Made by a program: the position numbers and the translations under genes | In this document: positions 47,769-57,529 of the stretch, in pieces | How positions within the stretch are numbered: the first letter of the stretch is position 1 | Layout: every line of letters starts with the position of its first letter | The notes under the pieces: generated by a model | Told to the model about the DNA's origin: nothing | The model's input: the letters and a program-made list of their open reading frames with translations, nothing else | Databases searched by the model: none | NCBI GenBank assembly: GCA_949358305.1 | Contig: OX442321.1 | Coordinates: 620,001-684,000 of the forward strand | DNA from: Strigamia acuminata | Taxonomy: Eukaryota > Arthropoda > Chilopoda > Geophilomorpha > Linotaeniidae | Direction of reading: 5' to 3' | DNA length: 64,000 nucleotides

Positions 47769-50700
47769 ATGTACCGTGCGAAAAGCCTGGCGAACGTGTT
47801 GCCGTTGCTCCCGCACTCGATGCCGGAGAAACTCACGTTCTGGTTGACGCGCAAATGCGTCGGCGCCAACCTCAAGCATTTCTCCACGGCCGTTGCTCAG
47901 GAACCCTTCCTCAACGGCAGTTCGGCCAACTACGTGGAGGAAATGTACACCCAGTGGCAAAAGGACCCCAAAAGCGTGCACGCCGTAAGTTTGCCATTCA
48001 TTTAGGTCATCAAAAGTGACGGAATTACGTAATAATCGACTGTTTACTCGTCGTCTGTCTAGCGAAGATAAATGGCTTTTGATGACGGAATGACCTCGCC
48101 TAAATTGATTTATCGTTGTTATTATTGTTGTTTTTAATCGGATAAGAGAGATATGTATTTTATTTAAATTGTTTTTTTGTTTATTTAGTCGTGGGACACT
48201 TTCTTCAAGAGCGCAAGCGCGGGAGCGGCTCCTGGCCAGGCGTACGTCGCGCCGCCTTCGTTTACTCACCTACCGCAGTCGCCTTTGATGAATATGTCGA
48301 TGGTTATGCCGCAATACGGCACTCAGTCGCAGTACGCATTGACCCCGACGGGGCCCCAGAAGGGCCCGAGCGACGAAAGGGTCATTGATGACCATTTGGC
48401 CGTGCAAGCCATCATTCGGTCGTATCAGGTAAACTCTATTCCAAAAAGTATTTGAAATACTCCCATTGGTTGGGAGATTCATAACACCAGTATAAATGCA
48501 TTGCGACAAAACAGCACAAGTCTAATGGAATCTGAAAACAGCATCATATTCAATACACAACTGAACTAGAGACAAAATCTCCAATGGGAGTATTTCAAAT
48601 ACTTTTTGGAATAGAGTTTAGTTAGATTAGAGAAAAGGTTGACAAAAATAAAGACGCCATTTTAGGAAAAATAAAGAAATTAATTATTTTAAAATGGCGA
48701 CTGGGATTGTTAATTTTCTAGCATGGAAACTAAGTTTGCATTTGTATTTGTATTTGTATTTGCATTGGTTTGATTGATTGCCACTAGGTTAGATTTTTGT
48801 TTGCAGGATTTGTTTGACTAACATAAAATTCTAAGCTTTTAATAATGTCAACAACCCTAAACAAGAATTAGAAGAAAAGCTTTTGTGAAATTAATTCTCG
48901 TACACTTGGCACGCAACTTACAACTAATTTTAGACTTTGAAATGTTAATTCTTAGTTAGCGCAAGAAAATTTAACATTTTTTTTTCTTTTTAAATTTAAA
49001 TTTAAATCTATTTGTTTGAGTTTATTGGTTTATTTTTTTTTAAATTTAATTTGATGAAATGAATTTGAATTGGCAGACTAGAGGTCATCATGTGGCCAGT
49101 TTAGACCCTCTGAAGGTCCATTACGCTGATTTGCATTCAGCTTTTAAAGATAGAAAAGGAACACCACCAGAACTTGTTGTGCGAAACTATATGTTGGGTA
49201 TGTCTCTCTCACGCTATAATAAGTAATAACACATTTTACATTAAACATTACACCGCTGTCAGAATTTGTATTTTATTTATTTGAGGTGAGTTTTTTTTTA
49301 TTTATTATTATTTTATTATTTTATTTTGGATAATAATTAGATTTTAATTTAAAAAAAAGACAATTTTGCCTTTAGATCGATGTTTTATTCAGGTATTTTT
49401 ATTTATTTTTTCATTTTTCCTATTTTGCGCCGCCATTACTAACCGCTTCTCCGCAGAAACGGCAATTCGGCATTTTAGTTTCAAAATTTGCGAAATTCAA
49501 AACTTTTTTTATTTAAAAATAATTTTTATATATTTATTAATTTATTTGTTCCCTAACCTCTTGGCAATGCAATTCTTAAAAGTTACGAAGATTGAAATTG
49601 ACGGTGATGGTGATAAATGGAGTTTATTTTGATCTTGGCTGCAATTTGTTTATTCCGACCCAGGTCCGTGGGCATAATATAGCTAACTTGGATCCTTTAG
49701 AAATCAATCGAGCCGATTTGGATTGGTCGATACCTCCGGAATTGAGTCTCCAAAATTATGCATTAGGTAAATTACGTTAGTTAGAAATTAGAATTGGGCC
49801 CGGCAAGTTTGCGTTGCATTTCAGGTAACTTAGGATAGATGGAATTAATTAACACGAAATAAACATCAAATTTTGCATCTTTTGAACTCAATTTGTATTT
49901 ATTTATTTGTTTATTAGAAACGAAGGACATGGACCGAGTGTTTAAGCTGCCGGGGACAACTTTCATCGGCGGAGGCGACAACGCGTTGTCGTTGCGAGAA
50001 ATTCTCAACAGACTCGAAGTAGATTTCGGAAATTGAATTGCAGTTTGTTTTCAATTGCTAATGACATCTTTTCGTTGGTTTCAGGAAGCGTATTGTAGAC
50101 ACATAGGAGTTGAGTTTATGTTCATTAATAGTTTGGAACAGCTTAATTGGATTCGAAAAAAGTTTGAAACACCAGGTGCCATGCAATTAAGCAAAGAGCA
50201 AAAACGTCTGCTCATGGCACGTTTGGTTCGATCAACCGGGTATGTTAGAAAATTAATTGGCCTAATTGGTTAATTACTGAAATTTCATTGATTTTTCTTG
50301 AGTTTTCATTGATTTTTCTTGAGTTTTCATTGATTTTTCTTGAGTTTTCATTGATTTTTCTTGAGTTTTCATTGATTTTTCTTGAGTTTTCATTGATTTT
50401 TCTTGAGTTTTCATTGATTTTTCTTAGTTTTTACCGATTTTTCTTAGTTTTTACTGATTTTTCTTGAGTTTTCATTGATTTTTCTTGAGTTTTCATTGAT
50501 TTTTCTTGAGTTTTCATTGATTTTTTTTAGTTTTTATTGATTTTTCTTAGTTTTTACTAATTTTTCTTAGTTTTTACTGATTTTTCTTGGTTTTTAACGA
50601 TTGTTCTTGATTTTTCCTCAGGTTTGAAGGATTTTTGGCTCGTAAATGGCCATCAGAGAAGCGATTTGGATTAGAAGGATGCGAAGTTTTAATTCCAGCT

Positions 50701-53700
50701 ATGAAACAAATCATCGACAGATCTAGCGAACTCGGAGTAGAAAGCGTGAACATGGGCATGCCTCACAGAGGTCGTTTGAACGTCTTAGCCAATGTGTGCC
50801 GTAAACCATTAGAGCAAATATTTACTCAGTTCAGCACCCTGGAAGCAGCCGACGAAGTATTAAAACAAAAAACAAATATTAGTTGTCAAGTTGCGTTAAA
50901 AATAATTTGTCTTTAGGGCTCCGGCGACGTGAAATACCACCTGGGAACGTGCATCGAACGCCTGAACCGAATGACGAATAAAAACGTGCGGATGGCGGTG
51001 TGCGCGAACCCGTCGCACTTGGAGGCCGTCGACCCGATCGTGCAGGGCAAAACACGAGCCGAACAATTCTACCGCGGCGACACCGAAGGGAAGAAAGTGA
51101 TGAGCATTTTGCTGCACGGAGACGCGGCTTTCAGCGGCCAAGGAATCGTTTACGAAACATTCCATCTGAGCGACTTGCCCGACTACTCGACGCAAGGAAC
51201 CATTCACATCGTCGTCAACAACCAAGTGAATTAATTAATTAATTAATAATTTAATTAATTTAATTTTTTATTGCATTCAGGTTGGATTTACCACCGATCC
51301 CCGCTTTTCCCGCTCATCTCCTTACTGCACGGACGTTGCGCGTGTGGTGAACGCGCCCATTTTCCACGTGAATTCCGACGACCCGGAAGCGGTTATGCAC
51401 GTGTGCAACGTGGCTGCCGAGTGGAGGGCATTGTATCATAAGGATTGCGTCATTGATTTGGTTTGATTGAATTTAAATTTTTAAATTTTGTTAATTTTTA
51501 ATAAAATTGTATTAATAGGTGTGTTACCGAAGGAGCGGGCACAACGAAAGCGACGAGCCCATGTTTACCCAGCCGCTCATGTATACAAAAATCAAAGCAC
51601 AGGTTCCTCTCCTCGAACTGTATTCAAAGAAATTGGTGACGGACGGAACGGTGACCGAGTCGGAGGTGTCCGAAGAGAAAGATAAATACGAGAAGATTTG
51701 TGAAGAATCGTACAAAAATTCTGCGGCGATAACCCAAGTGTTTCACAAGCATTGGCTCGATTCTCCCTGGTCTGGATTTTTCGAGGGCAAGGACCCGTTA
51801 AAATGCGGCGAAACCGGGGTTCCGGAAGAAACGCTCAAGCACATCGGCAAACGGATTGGTCAAATCCCGCCCGGAAATTTTGTTATTCACAACGGTAGAG
51901 TTCGAAATTCGATTTTAAATCAAAATAATCGCAAATTGTGTTTGTTTTTCAGGTCTGAAACGAATTCTTAAGGGTCGCACGGATCTGGCGAATGAACGCA
52001 AAGTGGACTGGGCCATGGGTGAAGCCATGGCGTTCGGCTCGTTGCTTAAAGAGGGCATCCACGTGCGTTTGAGCGGTCAAGACGTGGAGAGAGGCACGTT
52101 TAGTCATCGCCATCACGTTCTACATCATCAAACTATCGACAAGGTCACATTTCGACCGTTGTGCAATTTGTATCCCGACCAAGCGCCGTACACCGTGTGC
52201 AACAGCTCGTTGTCCGAATTTGGAGTGCTCGGTGAATAGAACAATTCAGAAAAATGAGAAAAATTGAAATTTTTTACAAATTTTTCAGGATTTGAACTTG
52301 GATTTTCAATGACGAGTCCTAACGCGTTGGTTTGCTGGGAAGCGCAATTTGGAGACTTTAACAACACGGCGCAGTGCATTATTGATCAATTTATCTGCAG
52401 TGGACAAGCGAAATGGGTCCGCCAAAGTGGAATAGTCCTATTGTTGCCACATGGTTTGGAAGGAATGGTAGAAGAGAAAATTGTTGCCACCAGTGGATGG
52501 GTTTTGATGAGTTTCTTGTCGATTTTAGGGTCCCGAACACTCCAGCGCTCGTCCCGAGCGTTTTCTTCAACTGTGCAACGACGATCCCGACTATTTCCCA
52601 CCGGAAGGCGAACAGTTTGAAATGCGCCAATTACAGGACATTAATTGGCAAGTGATCAACTGCAGCACTCCTGCGAATTACTTCCACGCGATGAGACGTC
52701 AAATTGCTTTACCTTTTAGGAAACCAGTAAAAACAAAAATTAAAAAAATTAAAAAATAAAAATTGAACTGTGAAATTTGAATTTTTTAAATTTTAGTTGA
52801 TTGTTATGACGCCAAAGTCGCTGCTGCGACACCCCGAAGCTCGTTCAAGTTTCGACTTAATGCTTCCAGGTATTAACGTGTATTTTTTTATTTCTTTCGT
52901 TAAAATTTAAAATTTTACTCGTTTTTATTTCAGGTACTAAGTTTTTACGTGTGATACCTGACGAAGTGGACCCGCGAAACGTAAAACGACATATTTTCTG
53001 CTCGGGAAAAGTGTATTACGAACTGAATAAAGAGCGCGCCGCTCGTAAATTGGAAAACGAAGTGGCCATTAGCAGAATCGAACAGGTATTTACGTATTTA
53101 TTTATTTATTTATATAAAATGTTATTAAATTGTTGTTATTTAGGTCTGTCCTTTCCCGTTTGACCTCGTCAAGCAAGAGGTGAAGCGATATTCAAACGCT
53201 CACGTGGTGTATGCCCAAGAAGAACACAAAAATCAGGGCAATTGGAGCTACGTCCAACCACGCCTCGAAACCGCCATTCGCGATTTGCCCAATGTTCCCA
53301 GGCCTCTGTAAGCATAACGAATTGGTCGACTTCGATCTGCTAATCGATTAATTTTAATTTAAATTAACCTTTCTTCGGTTCAGTGGCATAAACTAACGAA
53401 GAGCAATTGATGACAATTGATTTAGTTTGTGCCACACCATCTGCTTCTTTTATTCAGCTCATTTTTGTTGAATTTTCAGCTAATAAGTTAATCTGTTTCT
53501 ATACTAACATCTAATTGGATGCGTTCGGCATGCTTACACGTTTCTGAGTTACTGGAAGACCTTTCAACGCCTTTTTTCGCTATTCTCTCCACTTTCCCTC
53601 TCCTCTCGCTTCCACTTTTATCATTATTGTTATCATTGTAAAAAACTCAATATTCAGGAATGAAAGGTCTTCTGTATGGTCCTTGTTTTCATCCTCCAGG

Positions 53701-54031
53701 GACAACTCAGGCACAGGTCCTGTTTGCAGTCCTCATTCCATGGTTAGGTGAGAGGAATTTAAACTTTGTTGTTTACTGTCTGGTGTGTTGTGTGTTTGGT
53801 GTGTTTTTACGACCTGATGTCAATCCGAATCACTCGTAGGCGCTTGGGTCACTTTTGGTTTGACTATGACTAATTTAATTTGATTTAATTTAATTAAGCG
53901 ATCGTTAATGGTGTTTTTAAAATGTTCGCAGTTACGTCGGACGAGCCACAGCGTCGTCACCAGCCACTGGGAGCAAACATCAACATTACAAGGAACAGAA
54001 GATGATGATGGATTCCGCTTTCAACTTGTAG
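47769..54031 (+). CDS. OGDH: 2-oxoglutarate dehydrogenase E1 component, mitochondrial
   Basis: Coding exons: 47769-47984, 48189-48428, alternative 49077-49197 or 49664-49766, 49918-50018, 50085-50239, 50622-50856, 50917-51225, 51281-51460, 51519-51894, 51953-52231, 52289-52467, 52529-52726, 52797-52869, 52934-53085, 53144-53307, optional 53700-53747, and 53932-54031. The product is 1025 aa with exon 3A or 1019 aa with 3B, the usual family size. It is the thiamine-diphosphate-dependent E1 of the TCA-cycle complex, decarboxylating 2-oxoglutarate in the matrix. The N-terminus is basic and targeting-like, followed by [17 protein letters not shown]. The cofactor-binding region [10 protein letters not shown] (about 423-432) to VVNNQVGFTTD is intact, as are [30 protein letters not shown] and the C-terminal MDSAFNL. 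The intron 52468-52528 is only 61 nt. Poly(A) signal AATAAA at 54138-54143. Confidence 0.96.
48432..48618. mobile_element. Hairpin MITE with 38-bp perfect terminal repeats, inserted at an OGDH splice donor
   Basis: The ends AACTCTATTCCAAAAAGTAT... and ...ATACTTTTTGGAATAGAGTT are exact reverse complements for 38 bp (40 bp including the flanking TA), with a partly paired extension inward. TA lies at 48430-48431 and 48619-48620, as for Tc1/mariner-type insertions. The 187-bp element has no coding capacity. Its left TA is the T of the intron's GT plus the next base. Confidence 0.85.
49077..49197 (+). other. OGDH: OGDH alternative exon 3A (121 nt)
   Basis: Acceptor cag at 49074-49076 and donor gtatgt at 49198. 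The exon enters in phase 0 and leaves in phase 1. It encodes [20 protein letters not shown] followed by [13 protein letters not shown] and VVRNYML. It is homologous to exon 3B and carries six extra residues (KDRKGT region). Confidence 0.85.
49664..49766 (+). other. OGDH: OGDH alternative exon 3B (103 nt)
   Basis: Acceptor cag at 49661-49663 and donor gtaaat at 49767. Same phases as 3A (0 in, 1 out). It encodes [20 protein letters not shown] followed by [14 protein letters not shown]. Joining 3A to 3B would break the frame, so only one can be used in a functional mRNA. Confidence 0.85.
50283..50603. repeat. 21-bp minisatellite in an OGDH intron
   Basis: About 15 copies of tttttcttgagttttcattga, near-perfect at the left and drifting to tttttcttagtttttactga at the right. 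It fills almost the whole intron between exons 5 and 6 and ends next to the acceptor, where it would serve as the polypyrimidine tract. Confidence 0.9.
53700..53747 (+). other. OGDH: OGDH optional 48-nt cassette exon
   Basis: Flanked by tcctccag and gtgaga. It is exactly 16 codons long and phase 2 at both ends. It would insert about 16 residues ([15 protein letters not shown] plus a junction residue) between RPL and [10 protein letters not shown]. Skipping it restores the conserved family sequence, so it is probably alternatively included. Confidence 0.65.
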
Positions 54032-54339
54032 AAATTTGATTTTTACTTGGTCTTCGTTGAAAAAATTGTTCTAGTTTTATTTTTAAAAAGAAGAAGAAGA
54101 TGAAAAATCAATGCAAACGAAAAATACTGAATAACTAAATAAAGAAAAATTGTTTTTTAATTTTTTTTTTTTGACGTCGAGATACGAATTGAAAAAGACA
54201 CGAAATTCAAACTTATTTATTTAAAAGTTTAAACGGCTTGTAAAAAAATTTCTAGTGTGTATAATCGAGTTTCTTGTTCGGAATTTAACTATGAATCGTA
54301 ACATTGTAATTTATTGAGTGGATAATAAAAGTAGAACAT
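54032..54339. other. Convergent 3' ends of OGDH (+) and UPF0728 (-)
   Basis: Holds the OGDH 3' UTR with AATAAA at 54138-54143 and, on the other strand, an AATAAA read as tttatt at 54310-54315, about 25 bp past the UPF0728 stop. Nothing else is seen. Confidence 0.6.
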
Positions 54340-54718
54340 TTAATGTCCCACGTATATATTGAAATGTTCCTTTACAGCCGACGTTGCGGCACGAGCCGTC
54401 GGATCCAATTGGCCGTCGCCGCCGAAATGTAAGCGAGTGATGTCCGTCCGGAAAATAACTTCGTTGTGGATGCGAATTTCCACCGTGTTTTTGATTGGGC
54501 AAGGAACCAAAACGACTGAAATGCCTTCGTTTTCCAGTAGAGCTGCGATCGATCCATTTTCATTTATTTTATATTTATTTTATAATATCGAAGTAAAACG
54601 TTTTCTAATTTTTCGTACCCACGATTCCTTCGAGTCTGTCGGTCCGATGTTTTGTAATGCCAAACACTTCGTACGGCCCGTGGTATAAAAAGACAATATC
54701 GGTAGTTTTATTTGACAT
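54340..54718 (-). CDS. C10orf53: UPF0728 family protein (C10orf53 homologue)
   Basis: Two coding exons on the minus strand: 54718-54619 and 54542-54340 (stop 54342-54340). They give exactly 100 aa, near the roughly 93 aa of the human protein as I recall it. The protein starts MSNKTTDIVFLYHGPYEVFG, has the family's HRTDRLEGIVALLENEG segment, an EVIFRTDI strand and the diagnostic FGGDGQLDP motif. Its function is unknown; it is a small soluble protein without signal peptide or membrane segment. Its start codon lies 140 bp from that of NFU1 on the other strand, so the two probably share a promoter, and its 3' end converges on OGDH. In humans C10orf53 sits beside OGDHL, the OGDH paralogue, which supports the identification. 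Confidence 0.85.
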
Positions 54719-54858
54719 TTTGAAAATAAAACTCCGGCTATTAAAATTAAAAAACGTTTAAGTCTCGTCACTAGATGGCGCCATGCTTTGCGGAGCAGCG
54801 ATTCTTCGTTACGAGCGAGGAATTTCCAAGGGGCAGCGAGAGATGGTTAGGTGAGAAA
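54719..54858. promoter_or_regulatory. Divergent UPF0728/NFU1 promoter
   Basis: Only 140 bp separate the two start codons. The stretch contains ctagatggcgccatg near 54770, resembling a YY1-type aagatggcggc element that often lies at or just after transcription starts. An in-frame ATG at 54775 could extend NFU1 by 28 codons. Confidence 0.5.
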
Positions 54859-56132
54859 ATGGCGTGTTTAGGTACCGGTCGGTGTAAATTCGTGAATGTA
54901 ATTGTCTTGCCATCCGTCAGAAGTGCACTAATTAGGTACGGTATTAAATTTAGTGAACTCGATACAATTTTCCCAATCTTAAAAACGATAGATTCGAATT
55001 AATCCAGTTGTAAAACTAAAAATATTAATCGCTTTCGATTTAATTCTAGAAATAAAGTTCGCGCAGTTTCAGCAGCGAGGTCCTTGAGTTACGTACGAAC
55101 GCCCAAATGGACGGCAAACCCGCTACCATCGTCCGGAAAACAGCAACGAAAATTACTGGACCTTAATTCGCCCGTATTGTCGCGATTCGGTATAATTAAA
55201 ATCTATTTATAAAAAAATGCGTATTTATTCATCGGTTGTATTTCAGATCGCAGTATGTTCATACAAACTCAAGAAACACCGAACCCCAACTGCTTAAAAT
55301 TTATCCCCGGTGTGCCGGTGTTGGGAACCGGCACCAAAGATATCCCCACTCTGAAGGCGGCCAATTGCTCACCTTTAGCTAAAGTCATTTTCAAAATCAG
55401 CGGAGTGAAAGCCGTATTTTTAGGCCCTGATTTTATAACCGTTACTAAGGTTAAAATTGGCACTAAGGTGCCAATTTTAATTTTATTGAAATTTCTTTTT
55501 TATTTTCTTTGTAATTCAATTCCAGCAAGACGATGATCTCGACTGGAAAGTTCTAAAACCGGACATTTACGCCACCATTATGGATTTCTTTGCTACGGGA
55601 CTTCCGGTTCTTACGGACGATCAACCGCAAGACGACTCGAGTAAGAAAATTGATTTTTAATTTAAATTAAACTAAATTTTTAATTGAAAAACAGCGCCCA
55701 TTAATCCTGACGACAGCGAAACGGTTCAAATGATCAAAGAATTATTAGATACGCGGATCCGACCCACCGTGCAGGAAGATGGCGGCGACATTTTGTACAG
55801 GGTAAATAAACATTGGAAACAAATAAAATGTTAAATGATTAATGTTTTCTTTTTAACTCGAAGGGTTTTGAGGATGGTGTGGTCAAACTTAAATTGCAAG
55901 GCTCGTGCACCGGTTGTCCCAGTTCGACCGTCACTTTGAAGAACGGAGTGCAAAACATGCTGCAGTTTTATATTCCCGAGGTGACGAGCGTCGAAGAGGT
56001 ATAACCCTTCTTTTCTCCCATTTAACGCACTTTTTAACACGAAAATTCATACCTTACCAGGTTCAGGATGAGGAGGATAAAATAGCTGACGCCGAATTTA
56101 AAAAATTTGAAGAAAAATTACAAAAAAAGTAA
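54859..56132 (+). CDS. NFU1: NFU1 iron-sulfur cluster scaffold, mitochondrial
   Basis: Seven coding exons: 54859-54935, 55050-55189, 55247-55449, 55526-55640, 55695-55801, 55864-55998 and 56061-56132. They give 282 aa. NFU1 delivers 4Fe-4S clusters to mitochondrial enzymes, including lipoate synthase, which indirectly serves OGDH. The N-terminus is basic and Ser/Arg-rich, as for a matrix presequence. The Nfu N-domain starts [19 protein letters not shown], and the C-terminal Nfu domain contains [20 protein letters not shown] and the cluster-binding Cys pair in GSCTGCPSS (Cys 229 and 232). I chose the ATG at 54859 for its Kozak context and presequence; an upstream in-frame ATG at 54775 is possible. 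A perfect hairpin overlaps the exon-3 donor. Poly(A) signal AATAAA at 56216-56221. Confidence 0.95.
55451..55480. repeat. Perfect 13-bp hairpin at the NFU1 exon-3 donor
   Basis: ttaaaattggcac (55451-55463) and gtgccaattttaa (55468-55480) are exact reverse complements around a 4-nt loop. The first arm starts at the T of the intron's GT. The word actaaggt is repeated, offering a second donor 18 nt downstream in the same phase. Confidence 0.85.
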
Positions 56133-56231
56133 AAAAATTAAAAAAAAATCAAAGCAAATAATTTTATTTGAGTAGAAAGTAAATGTTAAATGTACATAAT
56201 TTGGCGATATTAAAGAATAAAATGTAATTTA

Positions 56232-57529
56232 TCAAAGTTCTAGATGTTTCTGCAGGATCCGAGCATGAAGATCCCCATGAACCTTCTCAATCTTAAAAAA
56301 ATAAAATAAAATAAAATTTAATTTTGCAATTTTTTTAAAAACAAATTACTTTGTGCGAGTATTGTTTGATCCTCTGCTCAATGTGTTTTTGGTCTTCCGG
56401 TTTGGCCTTATCCGCCAACCACTTGTCTTCGTCGACCCCGTGGAAATCCGCTTGCGCCTGCAGATGTTTGAGCTTCTTAATCCGATGCTCGTAATGCTGC
56501 AACTCCTCCTTCAACGACTGTAACTCCTCCTGCGAAAACTTTGCCGCCTTCGCCAACTTCCACAACTCTTGAACTTTAATCTCCTCGAACGCATCGTTGG
56601 GCCCGGCGCTTAAACGCGTGATTTTATCGTAACTTTCCTTCAAATTTTCGTGTTTCTCCTTCAAAATTTGACTCGCTTCCTTGAAATTCTTCGTCTTCAC
56701 CCGCACATCCTCCGCTCCGAACCTGTCCAACGAATTCTCGAAATAATCTACAAAAAAAAAAAATTATAATTAATTAATTTTTCTAAAAACATTTCTCAAA
56801 AAAATTCACCATTTTTCTCGAACTCCGTATTCACTCGATCCATCAAACCGTGATATTCATCCAACTTGTCTTGATGATGCGACAACTCTTCCTTAAGCGT
56901 CACCAACTCCTCCTCGGTGAACCCGGCCCGTTCCGCCTTTTCCCACAACTTATTCAACTTCTTATCCTTAAAAATTCCTTTTTGGATTTTCTCGTCGCTC
57001 GCTTCGTTGTACGTTCTGTGCTGCGATTCGCTTCGTTTGTGTCGAATCGTTTCTTCCACGTGCTCCAACTGCTCGCCCATGTCGTATTTAACCATGATGC
57101 CTGCATCGAACAATGTTAATTAAACACAAAATCGCAAATTTCATGTTAACACCTTGGAAATGTTTTCGAATTTCGGCTTCTTTCAGCCCCTCTTTATCGC
57201 CGCCTTCCGCTTTCAGTCTTTTCAGAGTCATTTCGTCCTTATCTTGCAGCTTCAGGTCCGAATACAACGCTTTCAGTTTCTCGGGCACCAATCTCTAAAT
57301 AAATTTATTAGATTTTTTTATTTATTTAATTTCTTTTTTCAGTTACCAGTTGCGCTTTTTCCCATAACAGGTTAATTTTGAACATCCGGAAAGGCCGTTC
57401 CCGCTCTTCGGGGCTTTTCCAGCTGCTGTTTTCATTCACTTCTTTGCTATATTTGTTGTGAAATTTCTCACATTGGGCCGAAATGGCAAAAAGCGCTATT
57501 ATCGCGATCGCTCTAGTCAGGGCCGCCAT
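56232..57529 (-). CDS. LRPAP1: LRP receptor-associated protein (alpha-2-macroglobulin RAP)
   Basis: Five coding exons on the minus strand: 57529-57347, 57294-57153, 57100-56810, 56747-56350 and 56291-56232. They give 357 aa, the same length as human RAP. RAP is an ER chaperone that keeps LDL-receptor family proteins from binding ligand early. A hydrophobic signal peptide (MAALTRAIAIIALFAISAQC) is followed by the FRMFKINLLWEKAQL helix. Two further family helices match: KLNKLWEKAERAGFTEEEL and KVQELWKLAKAAKFSQEEL. The last four residues are HLEL, a KDEL-type retrieval signal corresponding to vertebrate HNEL. An upstream in-frame ATG would add 19 residues, but the second ATG gives a normal signal peptide. 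A minus-strand AATAAA reads as tttatt near 56163. Confidence 0.95.
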
